DNA from: Clostridiales bacterium
GTDB taxonomy: Bacteria; Bacillota; Clostridia; Christensenellales; SZUA-584
NCBI GenBank assembly: GCA_029265435.1
Contig: JAJUJH010000012.1
Coordinates: 1 to 32,052, forward strand
DNA length: 32,052 nt
Reading direction: 5' to 3'
The notes under the pieces were generated by a model. It did no database searches, had not been told where the DNA came from, and saw nothing but the letters and a program-made list of their open reading frames with translations. The position numbers and the translations under genes were made by a program. Positions 8,644-16,103 of the stretch are shown one piece after another. How positions within the stretch are numbered: position 1 is the stretch's first letter; every line of letters starts with the position of its first letter.

Positions 8644-8672
8644 ATTTTAGCACCATTTGTTTCCGAGTTCAA
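8644..8672 (-). promoter_or_regulatory. Sigma-A type promoter of htpG-thpR
   Basis: On the minus strand the -35 is TTGAAC (8667-8672), the spacer is 17 bp, and the -10 is TAAAAT (8644-8649). The predicted start falls at the upstream end of CIRCE, the classical layout of HrcA-controlled promoters. Confidence 0.8.
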
Positions 8673-8730
8673 CACCCGCGCATGATGAACCGGCCAAACC
8701 GAAATATGATTTCAATGGATATTGGCTTGC

Positions 8731-8768
8731 AAAAAATATCGGGAGCACCCGTGTGCCGGATGCTCCCG
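8731..8768 (-). terminator. Rho-independent terminator of the isomerase gene
   Basis: CGGGAGCA (8740-8747) pairs with TGCTCCCG (8761-8768) in a perfect 8-bp stem. On the minus strand a T-rich tail follows, with six T at 8731-8736. It lies about 30 bp after the isomerase stop and upstream of the htpG promoter. Confidence 0.85.
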
Positions 8769-8796
8769 TTTCAATTCTGATTTGTTCCCGTCTTTT

Positions 8797-10284
8797 TTAC
8801 TTCACGAAGGGATTTTCTGTCGGATAATAAACCCCTTTGGGCCTGTTGAACGAAATTTTGCCGACGCCCAGGAGCTTCATCACTTCAAATATCTGACGGC
8901 CGACGTTGCCGAACGCCACAGCGCCGTGATGCGGATAGCCGTCTTCGATCAGCACATGGCGGTAAAACCGTTCCATTTCGGGGATGCCGAACACGCCGAT
9001 GCCGCCGAAAGACTGGGTTTCCACAGGCAGCACCTCGCCGTCCGCAATGTAGCTTTGAAGCTGCGAGTCGATATTGCCCTGCAAACGGAAGAACGTGATC
9101 TTGTCGGGCGCGATATCGCCTTCAAGCGTTCCGCGTGAAATATCCGGCTCTTTGTCCGGCTCTAGGCAGCGGTGCATAATCAGCTGATATTTCATCGTGC
9201 CTTTTTTCAGGCGGCTGATGGGCGTGTTTCCGCAGTGGAAGCCCATGAACACCTCGTTGTCGCCGTACGGCTGCTTGCCTTTGATGGACTGCTCGTACAT
9301 CTCGGCCGGCACCGTATTGTTGATATCGAGCAGCGTGACGGGAGCGCCCGTGACGCATGTGCCGATATACTCGCTGAGCGCGCCATAGATGTCCACTTCG
9401 CACGCGACGGGAATGCCCCTCGCCGTCAGCCGTGAATTCACATAGCACGGCACGAAACCGAACTGCGTCTGGAAAGCGGGCCAGCATTTGTTCGCCATTG
9501 CCACATACTTCGCGGCGCCCTTGTTTTCCGCAATCCAGTCCAGCAGCGTGATTTCATACTGCGCGAGCTTCGGAAGTATGCCGGGCATCTTGTTGCCTTC
9601 TCCAAGCTCCGCTTCCATATCCGCCACAACGGCGGCAATCCGCGCGTCGCCCTTGTGCGCGTTGAACGCCGCAAAAAGGTCAAGCTCCGAGTTCTCCTGC
9701 ACGTTGACGCCGATTTTGAAAAGCGGCGCGATGGGCGCGTTGCAGGCGAGAAAATCATACGGGCGCGGCCCGAACGTGATGATCTTGAGGCCTTTCACGC
9801 CGATATAGGCGCGCGATATCGGATAAAACTCCTCGATCAGGCTCGCGATATGCGCCGCTGTTCCGACCGGTTTTTCCGGAATGTACGCGTTCACCTTGCG
9901 AAGCTTCAAGTTATAGCTCGCGTTCAGCATGCCGCAGTAAGCGTCGCCGCGGCGGCTGGAAAGCACCGAAATGTTTTCCTCGGCGGCCGCGCAGAACATG
10001 ACAGGCCCGTCGAATTGCTGCGCCAGCATGGTTTCCGGCCCTTCGGGGCCAAAGTTGCCAAGAAAAACGACCAGCGCATTCGCGTCGTTTTCTTTGAGTT
10101 CTTCAAGCGCGCGCATGGCGTCATGCTCGTTTTCGATTGTCGTCTCAACCTCAATGATGTCGATGTTTTTCTTGCGGCAAGCCTCAACCACGGCTCTGCG
10201 CCTTTCAACGGACAGGTCGATAGGGAAACAATCGCGGCTGACGGCCACAATACCCATCTTCACTTCGGGAATGTTAATCATCAT
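8797..10284 (-). CDS. L-fucose/L-arabinose isomerase family protein
   Basis: This is a predicted aldose-ketose isomerase of the FucI/AraA superfamily, about 495 residues. The metal-site acids are visible: Glu296 in ACEVDIYG and Asp320 in LLDINNT. They are 24 residues apart, the same spacing as E. coli FucI Glu337/Asp361. The C-terminal PHHGAVAFGN (His452/453) matches the third metal ligand. The N-terminal substrate-entry domain is shorter than in FucI (591 residues), so it belongs to the shorter fucose-isomerase-like group and its sugar is uncertain. AGGAG (10289-10293) lies 4 nt from the ATG at 10284 and 7 nt from a second ATG at 10281; either may be used. No kinase, aldolase or transporter gene adjoins it, and it has its own terminator. 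Confidence 0.9.
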   Translation of the reverse strand: MMINIPEVKMGIVAVSRDCFPIDLSVERRRAVVEACRKKNIDIIEVETTIENEHDAMRALEELKENDANALVVFLGNFGPEGPETMLAQQFDGPVMFCAAAEENISVLSSRRGDAYCGMLNASYNLKLRKVNAYIPEKPVGTAAHIASLIEEFYPISRAYIGVKGLKIITFGPRPYDFLACNAPIAPLFKIGVNVQENSELDLFAAFNAHKGDARIAAVVADMEAELGEGNKMPGILPKLAQYEITLLDWIAENKGAAKYVAMANKCWPAFQTQFGFVPCYVNSRLTARGIPVACEVDIYGALSEYIGTCVTGAPVTLLDINNTVPAEMYEQSIKGKQPYGDNEVFMGFHCGNTPISRLKKGTMKYQLIMHRCLEPDKEPDISRGTLEGDIAPDKITFFRLQGNIDSQLQSYIADGEVLPVETQSFGGIGVFGIPEMERFYRHVLIEDGYPHHGAVAFGNVGRQIFEVMKLLGVGKISFNRPKGVYYPTENPFVK

Positions 10285-10415
10285 ACTTCTCCTTTGCTTG
10301 ATATATTAATATTATAATCTGTAAGAATTCCGCAAGGCTTTTTGGCTTATATATATATTATATAGCAATATTCGTTATAATTAAATGCAATTCTTCCATG
10401 ATTCTTCAGTTTTTT

Positions 10416-10490
10416 GGTATTCCTTTAAAAATATGCGCCTGCCGGCTATCCGAACCCTATGATATGATGGATATCCGTTTAAGGAATACC
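10416..10490. repeat. Long-range inverted repeat in the ileS upstream region
   Basis: GGTATTCCTT (10416-10425) is perfectly complemented by AAGGAATACC (10481-10490), with a 55-nt interval. This could be a structured RNA or a pair of regulator half sites. No U run follows on either strand. Confidence 0.5.
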
Positions 10491-10618
10491 GCTTCAGCCG
10501 ATTTCAGCCGAGCGTCCGAAACGGCCGGCGGGCATCATCTGGTCCGTTTTCGAAATCAACATGAAAAAACTATCTTTTGTGAGCGATATGGCGTAAAATA
10601 GGGGATATCCGATATCGG

Positions 10619-10647
10619 TTGACATCGGCGTTCATATAAGATAGATT
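10619..10647 (+). promoter_or_regulatory. Promoter of ileS
   Basis: A consensus -35 TTGACA (10619-10624), a 17-bp spacer and a -10 TAGATT (10642-10647) predict a start near 10654. The leader is then only about 30 nt, too short for a T-box. The palindrome CCGATATCGG (10609-10618) abuts the -35. Confidence 0.65.
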
Positions 10648-10684
10648 ATTTTCAAGCAGTTAATAACTCCGAGGTGGTATTTTT

Positions 10685-13600
10685 TTGAAACGTTTCAATC
10701 TTAGCAGCAGCCTTGATATTCCAAAGCTCCAGGATGAAGTGCTGGAATTTTGGAGAGAAAACAATATTTTTGAAAAATCCGTCCAAAAAAACAAAAAAGG
10801 GGAAATCGTGTTTTATGACGGGCCGCCGTTCCCGACGGGAAAACCGCATCACGGCACCGTTCTGGTTTCGTTTATTAAAGACATGATCGCCCGCTACTGG
10901 ACGATGCAGGGTTATTCCGTTCCGAGAGTATGGGGCTGGGATTGCCATGGTCTTCCGATTGAAACGCAGGCGGAAGCCGCCTTGGGCATCAAGGATAAAA
11001 AAGAAATCGAATCAAGCGTCGGCGTCGATAAGTTCAACGACCAATGCTTTGACATCGTTTCCGCCAACAACGAAACGTGGAGAAAATACGTCGAAAAAAT
11101 GGCGCGCTGGGTGGATTACGAGGGCGCTTACAAAACAATGAACCCCGATTACATGGAGAGCGTGCTTTGGACGTTTAAACAGTGCTACGACAAAGGGCTG
11201 ATTTACAAGGATTATCGTGTCACGCCATACTGCTTCCGCTGTGAGACGTCGCTTTCATTGTCGGATACCCGGGAGTCGGACTCGACGCGTCCGCGTCAGG
11301 ATCCGTGGGTCATCGCCAAGTTTGCGACGGGGCAGGAAATGCAGGGCATGCCCGTTTACTTCCTTGCGTGGACGACCACGCCATGGACGCTTCCGTCCAA
11401 TATGGCGTTGGCGGTCGGTGCGGATATCGGATACGCGTATGCCGTCGTCGGCTCGGAAGTTTACATCGGCTGCGAATCGCTGATGTCCAAGTATCCCAAA
11501 GTCTTCGGTGACAAGCCCCAGATCATCGCCCGCTGCAAGGGCGAAGACCTGATCGGCAAAAAATATACGCCCCTATTCAGCTATTTTAAAGAAAAGGAAG
11601 CGGAAGGCGCTTTTCGGGTGATCGGAGCCGGCTTCATCGACGCCAGCGAAGGCATCGGCATTGTTCATATCGCTCCCGCTTTCGGTGAGGACGACTACTG
11701 GGTCGCCAAGAGCAGCGGTGTTCCTTTGGTGAATCCCGTTGACCATCGCGGGCTGTTTACCGATGAGGTCGGTGATTTTGCCGGACGAAACGTCATCGAG
11801 GCCAATCAGGATATCATCCGTTTCCTCAGGGCAAGAAATCAAGTGATCGCCGACGGTACCATCGAGCATAATTATCCGCACTGCTGGCGGTGCCGGCAGC
11901 CGCTTATCTATAAGGCGATGGAAGCGTGGTATCTCAACATTGAAATGATCAAAGACCGGCTCATCGAGGTCAACAACGAGATTAACTGGGTACCCGAAAG
12001 CGTGAAATACGGCCGTTTCGGAAATTGGCTCGCCAACGCAAGGGACTGGAACATATCGCGGAACCGGTATTGGAGCACGCCGATCCCCGGATGGGAATGC
12101 GAGCAGTGCGGCAAGCGCCGCGTGCTTGGCAGCGTACAGGAAATCTATGAGGCGAGCGGCAAGCGCCTCACCAATCTGCATAAGCAATACATGGATGAGG
12201 TCGTTCTCACATGCGAATGCGGTGGAACGATGAAACGCATACCGGAGGTCATCGACTGCTGGTTTGAATCCGCCGCCGTTCCGTATGCACAGAAACACTA
12301 TCCTTTTGAAAACAAGGATTGGTTCGAGACGCACCATCCGAGCGACTTTGTGGTGGAATATACAGGGCAGATCCGCTGCTGGTTTTATTACCTGCATGTG
12401 ATGTCCGTCGCGTTGTTCGACAAGCCGGCGTTTAAAAACTGCGTGGTTCACGGCACCGTGCTCGCGAAGGACGGCAAAAAGCTGTCGAAATCCTCCAAGA
12501 ACTACACCGATCCGATGCTGCTGATGGACAAGTACGGCACGGACGCTTTCCGTCTGTATATGTATCAGTCCAACGCCATGCTCATCGGCGATTTGCTGTT
12601 CGAGGAATCCGGCATTCTCGGCGCGCTTCAGCAAATCCTTCTGCCGTTCTGGAACGCATGCAGCTTCTTTGCATCATACGCGAATATCGACGGGTTCTCC
12701 CCCGACAGCGCTGCGGAGCCTGAATCAGACAACCAGCTCGACAGGTGGATTCTCGCCAAGCTGTATGAAACGGAGAAGGCCATTGCCGACAAGATGGACC
12801 GCTATCAGGTCAATCAATATGTCGGTTATATCGCCGCGCTGATCGACGGGCTTACCAATTGGTATATCCGCCGTTCAAGACGGCGTTTCTGGGGCTCCGA
12901 CTTTTCGGCGGATAAGAAGAGCGGATATGCGACGCTGTATTATGTGCTTGTAAATACGTGCAAGCTGCTCGCGCCTGTCGCGCCGATCATTGCGGAAAAG
13001 CTGTATAAGGAGCTGACGGGCGAAACCTCGGTCCATCTTGCGGACTGGCCCGATATTCCCGAAAAGTATAAGGACGAACGGCTTTTGAAAGAGCTGGATA
13101 CCGTTCAGGAGATCATCCATCTCGCGCGTTCGATACGCAGCAAGAGCGGCATCAACAACAGACAGCCTTTGACGAAGCTTCTCGTTGCGCTGTCCGACAG
13201 CGACGAGGCCGCCGATATCGAGAAATATCGGCAGGTCATCGGCGAGGAGCTCAATGTGAAGGAGGTCGAATTCATCGACAACGTGGAAACGATCGCGTCC
13301 GTGCATTATCTGCCGAACCTTCCCGCGCTCGGCCCGCGCTACGGTAAACAGCTTGGCCCCATCACAAAGGCGATAAAAGAAAAGCAGTTTCAATATGAAA
13401 ACGGCGGCATCAAGCTCACGCTTCCAAACGGTGAAAACGTCCTTTTGGAGCAAAGCGATGTGATCGTCAACTATCAGGCAAAGGAAGGCCTGCACATCAT
13501 GAACGGCTTCGGCATCGTCGTATCGCTTGATCTGACCCTGACCGATGCGCTCAGGCGCGAGGGCCTGGCGCGTGAAATCGTGAGAAAGATTCAGGATTCG

Positions 13601-13795
13601 AGAAAACAGCTCGGCCTTCAGATTTCCGACAGGATCGGCCTTCAGTTTACGGGAGGCTGTCCCGAAGAATGGGTGGATTACATCCTCAGCGAAACGCTGG
13701 GTGACATCTGCGAAATTTCAATCGCCGATGCGCAAATCGAGCTTGAGGATGAAAAAGGCGGCCCGGTCGTCGTCAAAATACAAAAGAAAGCCTGA
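10685..13795 (+). CDS. ileS: Isoleucyl-tRNA synthetase, eukaryote-like type 2
   Basis: The enzyme charges tRNA-Ile with isoleucine and has an editing domain. At 1036 residues, with no C-terminal zinc finger, it fits the eukaryote-like type 2 IleRS. Type 2 enzymes are generally less sensitive to mupirocin than type 1. The start is TTG at 10685, with GAGGTGG (10671-10677) 7 nt upstream. The class I signature is altered: GKPHHGT gives H55-H-G-T58 where HxGH is expected. The KMSKS loop is KLSKS at 599-603. The editing domain shows TTPWTLPSN and HIAPAFGEDD, and four Cys pairs (CFRC, CWRC, CEQC, CEC) mark the zinc-bearing insertions. The region around NWYIRRSRRRFW begins the anticodon-binding part. 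It is a single gene with its own promoter and terminator. Confidence 0.96.
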   Translation: MKRFNLSSSLDIPKLQDEVLEFWRENNIFEKSVQKNKKGEIVFYDGPPFPTGKPHHGTVLVSFIKDMIARYWTMQGYSVPRVWGWDCHGLPIETQAEAALGIKDKKEIESSVGVDKFNDQCFDIVSANNETWRKYVEKMARWVDYEGAYKTMNPDYMESVLWTFKQCYDKGLIYKDYRVTPYCFRCETSLSLSDTRESDSTRPRQDPWVIAKFATGQEMQGMPVYFLAWTTTPWTLPSNMALAVGADIGYAYAVVGSEVYIGCESLMSKYPKVFGDKPQIIARCKGEDLIGKKYTPLFSYFKEKEAEGAFRVIGAGFIDASEGIGIVHIAPAFGEDDYWVAKSSGVPLVNPVDHRGLFTDEVGDFAGRNVIEANQDIIRFLRARNQVIADGTIEHNYPHCWRCRQPLIYKAMEAWYLNIEMIKDRLIEVNNEINWVPESVKYGRFGNWLANARDWNISRNRYWSTPIPGWECEQCGKRRVLGSVQEIYEASGKRLTNLHKQYMDEVVLTCECGGTMKRIPEVIDCWFESAAVPYAQKHYPFENKDWFETHHPSDFVVEYTGQIRCWFYYLHVMSVALFDKPAFKNCVVHGTVLAKDGKKLSKSSKNYTDPMLLMDKYGTDAFRLYMYQSNAMLIGDLLFEESGILGALQQILLPFWNACSFFASYANIDGFSPDSAAEPESDNQLDRWILAKLYETEKAIADKMDRYQVNQYVGYIAALIDGLTNWYIRRSRRRFWGSDFSADKKSGYATLYYVLVNTCKLLAPVAPIIAEKLYKELTGETSVHLADWPDIPEKYKDERLLKELDTVQEIIHLARSIRSKSGINNRQPLTKLLVALSDSDEAADIEKYRQVIGEELNVKEVEFIDNVETIASVHYLPNLPALGPRYGKQLGPITKAIKEKQFQYENGGIKLTLPNGENVLLEQSDVIVNYQAKEGLHIMNGFGIVVSLDLTLTDALRREGLAREIVRKIQDSRKQLGLQISDRIGLQFTGGCPEEWVDYILSETLGDICEISIADAQIELEDEKGGPVVVKIQKKA

Positions 13796-13823
13796 TCATA
13801 TCGGAATCATGGCTTTGCGGTTC

Positions 13824-13857
13824 AAGGCGGTTATTCTTATTCTTAGCCGCCTTTTCT
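13824..13857 (+). terminator. Rho-independent terminator of ileS
   Basis: AAGGCGG (13824-13830) pairs with CCGCCTT (13847-13853). The stem extends to about 10 bp with one G-U pair, has a 10-nt loop, and is followed by a T-rich stretch on the plus strand. It begins about 28 bp after the ileS stop. Confidence 0.8.
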
Positions 13858-13868
13858 ATCTTCGTATC

Positions 13869-13905
13869 CAAACAAAACAGCCCGCAGGCGCTGATCCCGC
13901 GGGCT
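13869..13905 (-). terminator. Rho-independent terminator of the sugar ABC transporter operon
   Basis: AGCCCGC (13879-13885) pairs with GCGGGCT (13899-13905) across a 13-nt loop. On the minus strand it is followed by TGTTTTGTTT. It starts about 17 bp after the last permease stop and faces the ileS terminator. Confidence 0.8.
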
Positions 13906-13921
13906 TGAATCGATATACGTA

Positions 13922-15049
13922 TTAAGACGGCAGATCGCTTTCGACTTTCCCGGCTTTGACTTTTATCTGTTCGGAAAGTTTCAGCTTGATGCCTCCCCTG
14001 TTCCGAATCTCTAGAATCACGCTCTGAATTATTATAAAGAAGCAAAGCATAAGACCGGTGGTAATGCTCTGCCAATACGGCTCTCTGAGCCCCGAAGCAA
14101 CCACGATATTGCTGATCGTCTTTAATGTCAGCACGCCGAAAAGCGTCCCGACGATATTGCCCACGCCGCCGGTCAGTAATGTACCGCCGATGATGGCGGA
14201 AGCAATCGCCTGCATTTCCGCGGTGGTGGCGTTGGAGGCGTTGCCCGCGCCGGTATGCAGCAGATAGACATAGCCGCCGATTCCTGATAACAAACCGCTC
14301 ACCAGATAGGCATAGAAGCTTGTACGCTTGACGTTAATGCCGAGCATCAGCGCGCTCTGCCTGTTTCCTCCCACCGCATAGAGATTGCGTCCGAACCGCG
14401 TCCATCTGAGCATTGCAAACACGGCGATTACGATCAAGATGGCGACCACCACGCCGATCTCGATTTTTGCGGGAATGAAATTACCGCTTTTACCGTAAGA
14501 GCCGATTCCCGGAATAATAATACGGGATTCCTTGAGGGCGACAAAGGCCTCGTGCGCCGCAGTGCGCGGAGTTGCGCTGACGATGGTCGTCATGCCTTTT
14601 GCAAAGAACATGCCCGCCAGTGTCACAATAAACGGCTGTATCTCCAAATAGGAAATCAACGTACCCTGAACCAATCCGAACGCTATCCCGATGCCCAATG
14701 CCAGGCCCACCGAACCAATGACGCTGCCGCCATGATCGTCAAGATAGACGACGCACGCCATTGTCACCAGCGCGGTGATGCCGCCCACCGAGATATCGAT
14801 GCCGCCCGCTATCATTACGAGCGTTACGCCGCATGCGATCACGATCAAGAACGAATTGTTATTGAAAATATCGAGAAATTGCTGAGGATTTAAGAAACCG
14901 CCGCCCCATATCAGCATGGCCAGCACATACATGCATATAAACGTGCATATCGTGATGGTCAGCAGCAGGTTCGTATTCGAAATCGGTTCCCTGCGTTTTT
15001 TGTCCCGCTTTTCGGCAACCAAACCATTATTACTTGTCATATCATTCAT
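13922..15049 (-). CDS. Sugar ABC transporter permease, YjfF-like
   Basis: This is an integral membrane permease of the ribose/galactofuranose type (BPD_transp_2), 375 residues with about 8-10 hydrophobic segments from residue 28 on. The conserved GGIDISVGGITALV near residue 82, and GNRQSALMLGINV and GGTLLTGGVGNIVGT later, are standard for RbsC/YjfF proteins. It is the last gene of the operon and overlaps the preceding permease gene by 8 nt, so the two are translationally coupled. The order binding protein, ATPase, permease, permease matches E. coli ytfQ-ytfR-ytfT-yjfF, the galactofuranose importer. The sugar here is not proven. The C-terminal tail (about 25 residues) is lysine-rich and cytosolic. 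Confidence 0.93.
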   Translation of the reverse strand: MNDMTSNNGLVAEKRDKKRREPISNTNLLLTITICTFICMYVLAMLIWGGGFLNPQQFLDIFNNNSFLIVIACGVTLVMIAGGIDISVGGITALVTMACVVYLDDHGGSVIGSVGLALGIGIAFGLVQGTLISYLEIQPFIVTLAGMFFAKGMTTIVSATPRTAAHEAFVALKESRIIIPGIGSYGKSGNFIPAKIEIGVVVAILIVIAVFAMLRWTRFGRNLYAVGGNRQSALMLGINVKRTSFYAYLVSGLLSGIGGYVYLLHTGAGNASNATTAEMQAIASAIIGGTLLTGGVGNIVGTLFGVLTLKTISNIVVASGLREPYWQSITTGLMLCFFIIIQSVILEIRNRGGIKLKLSEQIKVKAGKVESDLPS

Positions 15050-16103
15050 TCTCCGTCACTTTTGTCGGTCTTTTTACCAGTTTATCGCGCAGCATGAGGG
15101 CGTACTTCTTCACGACCGGCGAGCTGATGACAACAATGGCGATAATCACGATCGCTTTGTACGCTTTTACCGCCGTCGACGAAACCTTCATGGCGTAAAG
15201 CGTGATCGTCAGCGCCTGAATGATATATGCCCCTATTACCGAGCCGCTCAAGCTGAATTTTCCGCCGCCGAGCGAATTGCCTCCGATGGCAACCGCCAAG
15301 ATCGCATCCATTTCAATGTCCAAAAGCAGCGTCTCATGGTTGATAAGCCCTATTCGGCTCACGCCGATGCAGCCCGCTATCGCGACGCATACGCCCAGAA
15401 TCATAAACGACAGCAGCTTCATCCACGCGGTGTTGATACCGTTCAGGCGCGCGGATCTTTCATTGATGCCGACAGACTGCGTATACAACCCGAGGTTGGT
15501 GAACCTCAAAACGAGAGAAACCAGCAGCACGAATATGATGACGATGATGATCGGCGTGGGTATCGGTATGCCCGGAATAAAGCTGCCGATATTCCCGAGC
15601 AGCGGGCTTTCAACCGTCGGCGTCGCCCCGCCGTTGATCCAGTATGCGATGGGACGCCCGGCCGTAAACAATATCAATGTCGCAATCATCGGCTGTATTT
15701 TGAACGCGGCCACCAATGTGCCGTTGAACGCGCTGAATATGACCGCAACAACACAGCTTGCCAAAAAGGCGAGAAGCATGATGGGAACTGTCACCTCATT
15801 TGCCCTCAGCACGCTGACAAAAACGCTGCCGGCTATGGCCGCCACCGCGCCGACGCTGATATCCTGTCCTCTGGATGACGCCGTGACCAAAGTCATACCG
15901 ATCGATATAATGGCAAGCTCTGACGCGCCGTTTAATATACTGATCAAATTCCCCGAAAGAACGGTGTTCCCGTCGTTGTTGGTGGTAATGGATAACGAGA
16001 AAAACGAAGGATCCCGTATCAAGTTGAAGATGACCAGCAATAAAAGCGCAAATAACGGGAAAACCAATTGAGATCTCGCTAATTTTTTCAACCCCTTAAC
16101 CAT
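15042..16103 (-). CDS. Sugar ABC transporter permease, YtfT-like
   Basis: This is the first of two membrane permeases (353 residues, BPD_transp_2 family). The conserved motif SRGQDISVGAVAAIAGS is near residue 83, and the C-terminal half holds AIGGNSLGGGKFSLSGSVIGA. Two different permeases rather than one homodimer is the arrangement of the YtfQRT-YjfF group. The ATG at 16103 overlaps the ATPase stop by 8 nt, and its own stop overlaps the next gene by 8 nt, which favours equal production of the two subunits. Confidence 0.93.
   Translation of the reverse strand: MVKGLKKLARSQLVFPLFALLLLVIFNLIRDPSFFSLSITTNNDGNTVLSGNLISILNGASELAIISIGMTLVTASSRGQDISVGAVAAIAGSVFVSVLRANEVTVPIMLLAFLASCVVAVIFSAFNGTLVAAFKIQPMIATLILFTAGRPIAYWINGGATPTVESPLLGNIGSFIPGIPIPTPIIIVIIFVLLVSLVLRFTNLGLYTQSVGINERSARLNGINTAWMKLLSFMILGVCVAIAGCIGVSRIGLINHETLLLDIEMDAILAVAIGGNSLGGGKFSLSGSVIGAYIIQALTITLYAMKVSSTAVKAYKAIVIIAIVVISSPVVKKYALMLRDKLVKRPTKVTENE

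Larger units (their letters stand above)
10285..10684. other. Intergenic region between the divergent isomerase and ileS genes
   Basis: The 400 bp between the two divergent starts hold no convincing gene. The half nearest the isomerase is very AT-rich, with a minus-strand TATAAT at 10357-10362 but no good -35. The middle contains a long-range 10-bp inverted repeat (10416-10490). The ileS side has a palindrome, CCGATATCGG (10609-10618), touching a TTGACA promoter. I see no T-box signature (no AGGGTGG-type element and no terminator stem) ahead of ileS. Confidence 0.7.

Noticed and set aside
10398-10601. 67-codon plus-strand frame in the isomerase-ileS gap
   Set aside because: No ribosome-binding site, no recognisable motif, and it runs through the 10-bp inverted repeat; treated as non-coding.
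10620-10684. T-box riboswitch before ileS
   Set aside because: The GAGGTGG near 10671 looked at first like part of a T-box sequence, but it is a ribosome site 7 nt before the TTG. No antiterminator or terminator stem is present.
11573-12634. Long minus-strand open frame (about 350 codons) inside ileS
   Set aside because: It is antisense to unambiguous IleRS sequence including the editing domain, and has no ribosome site or family resemblance.
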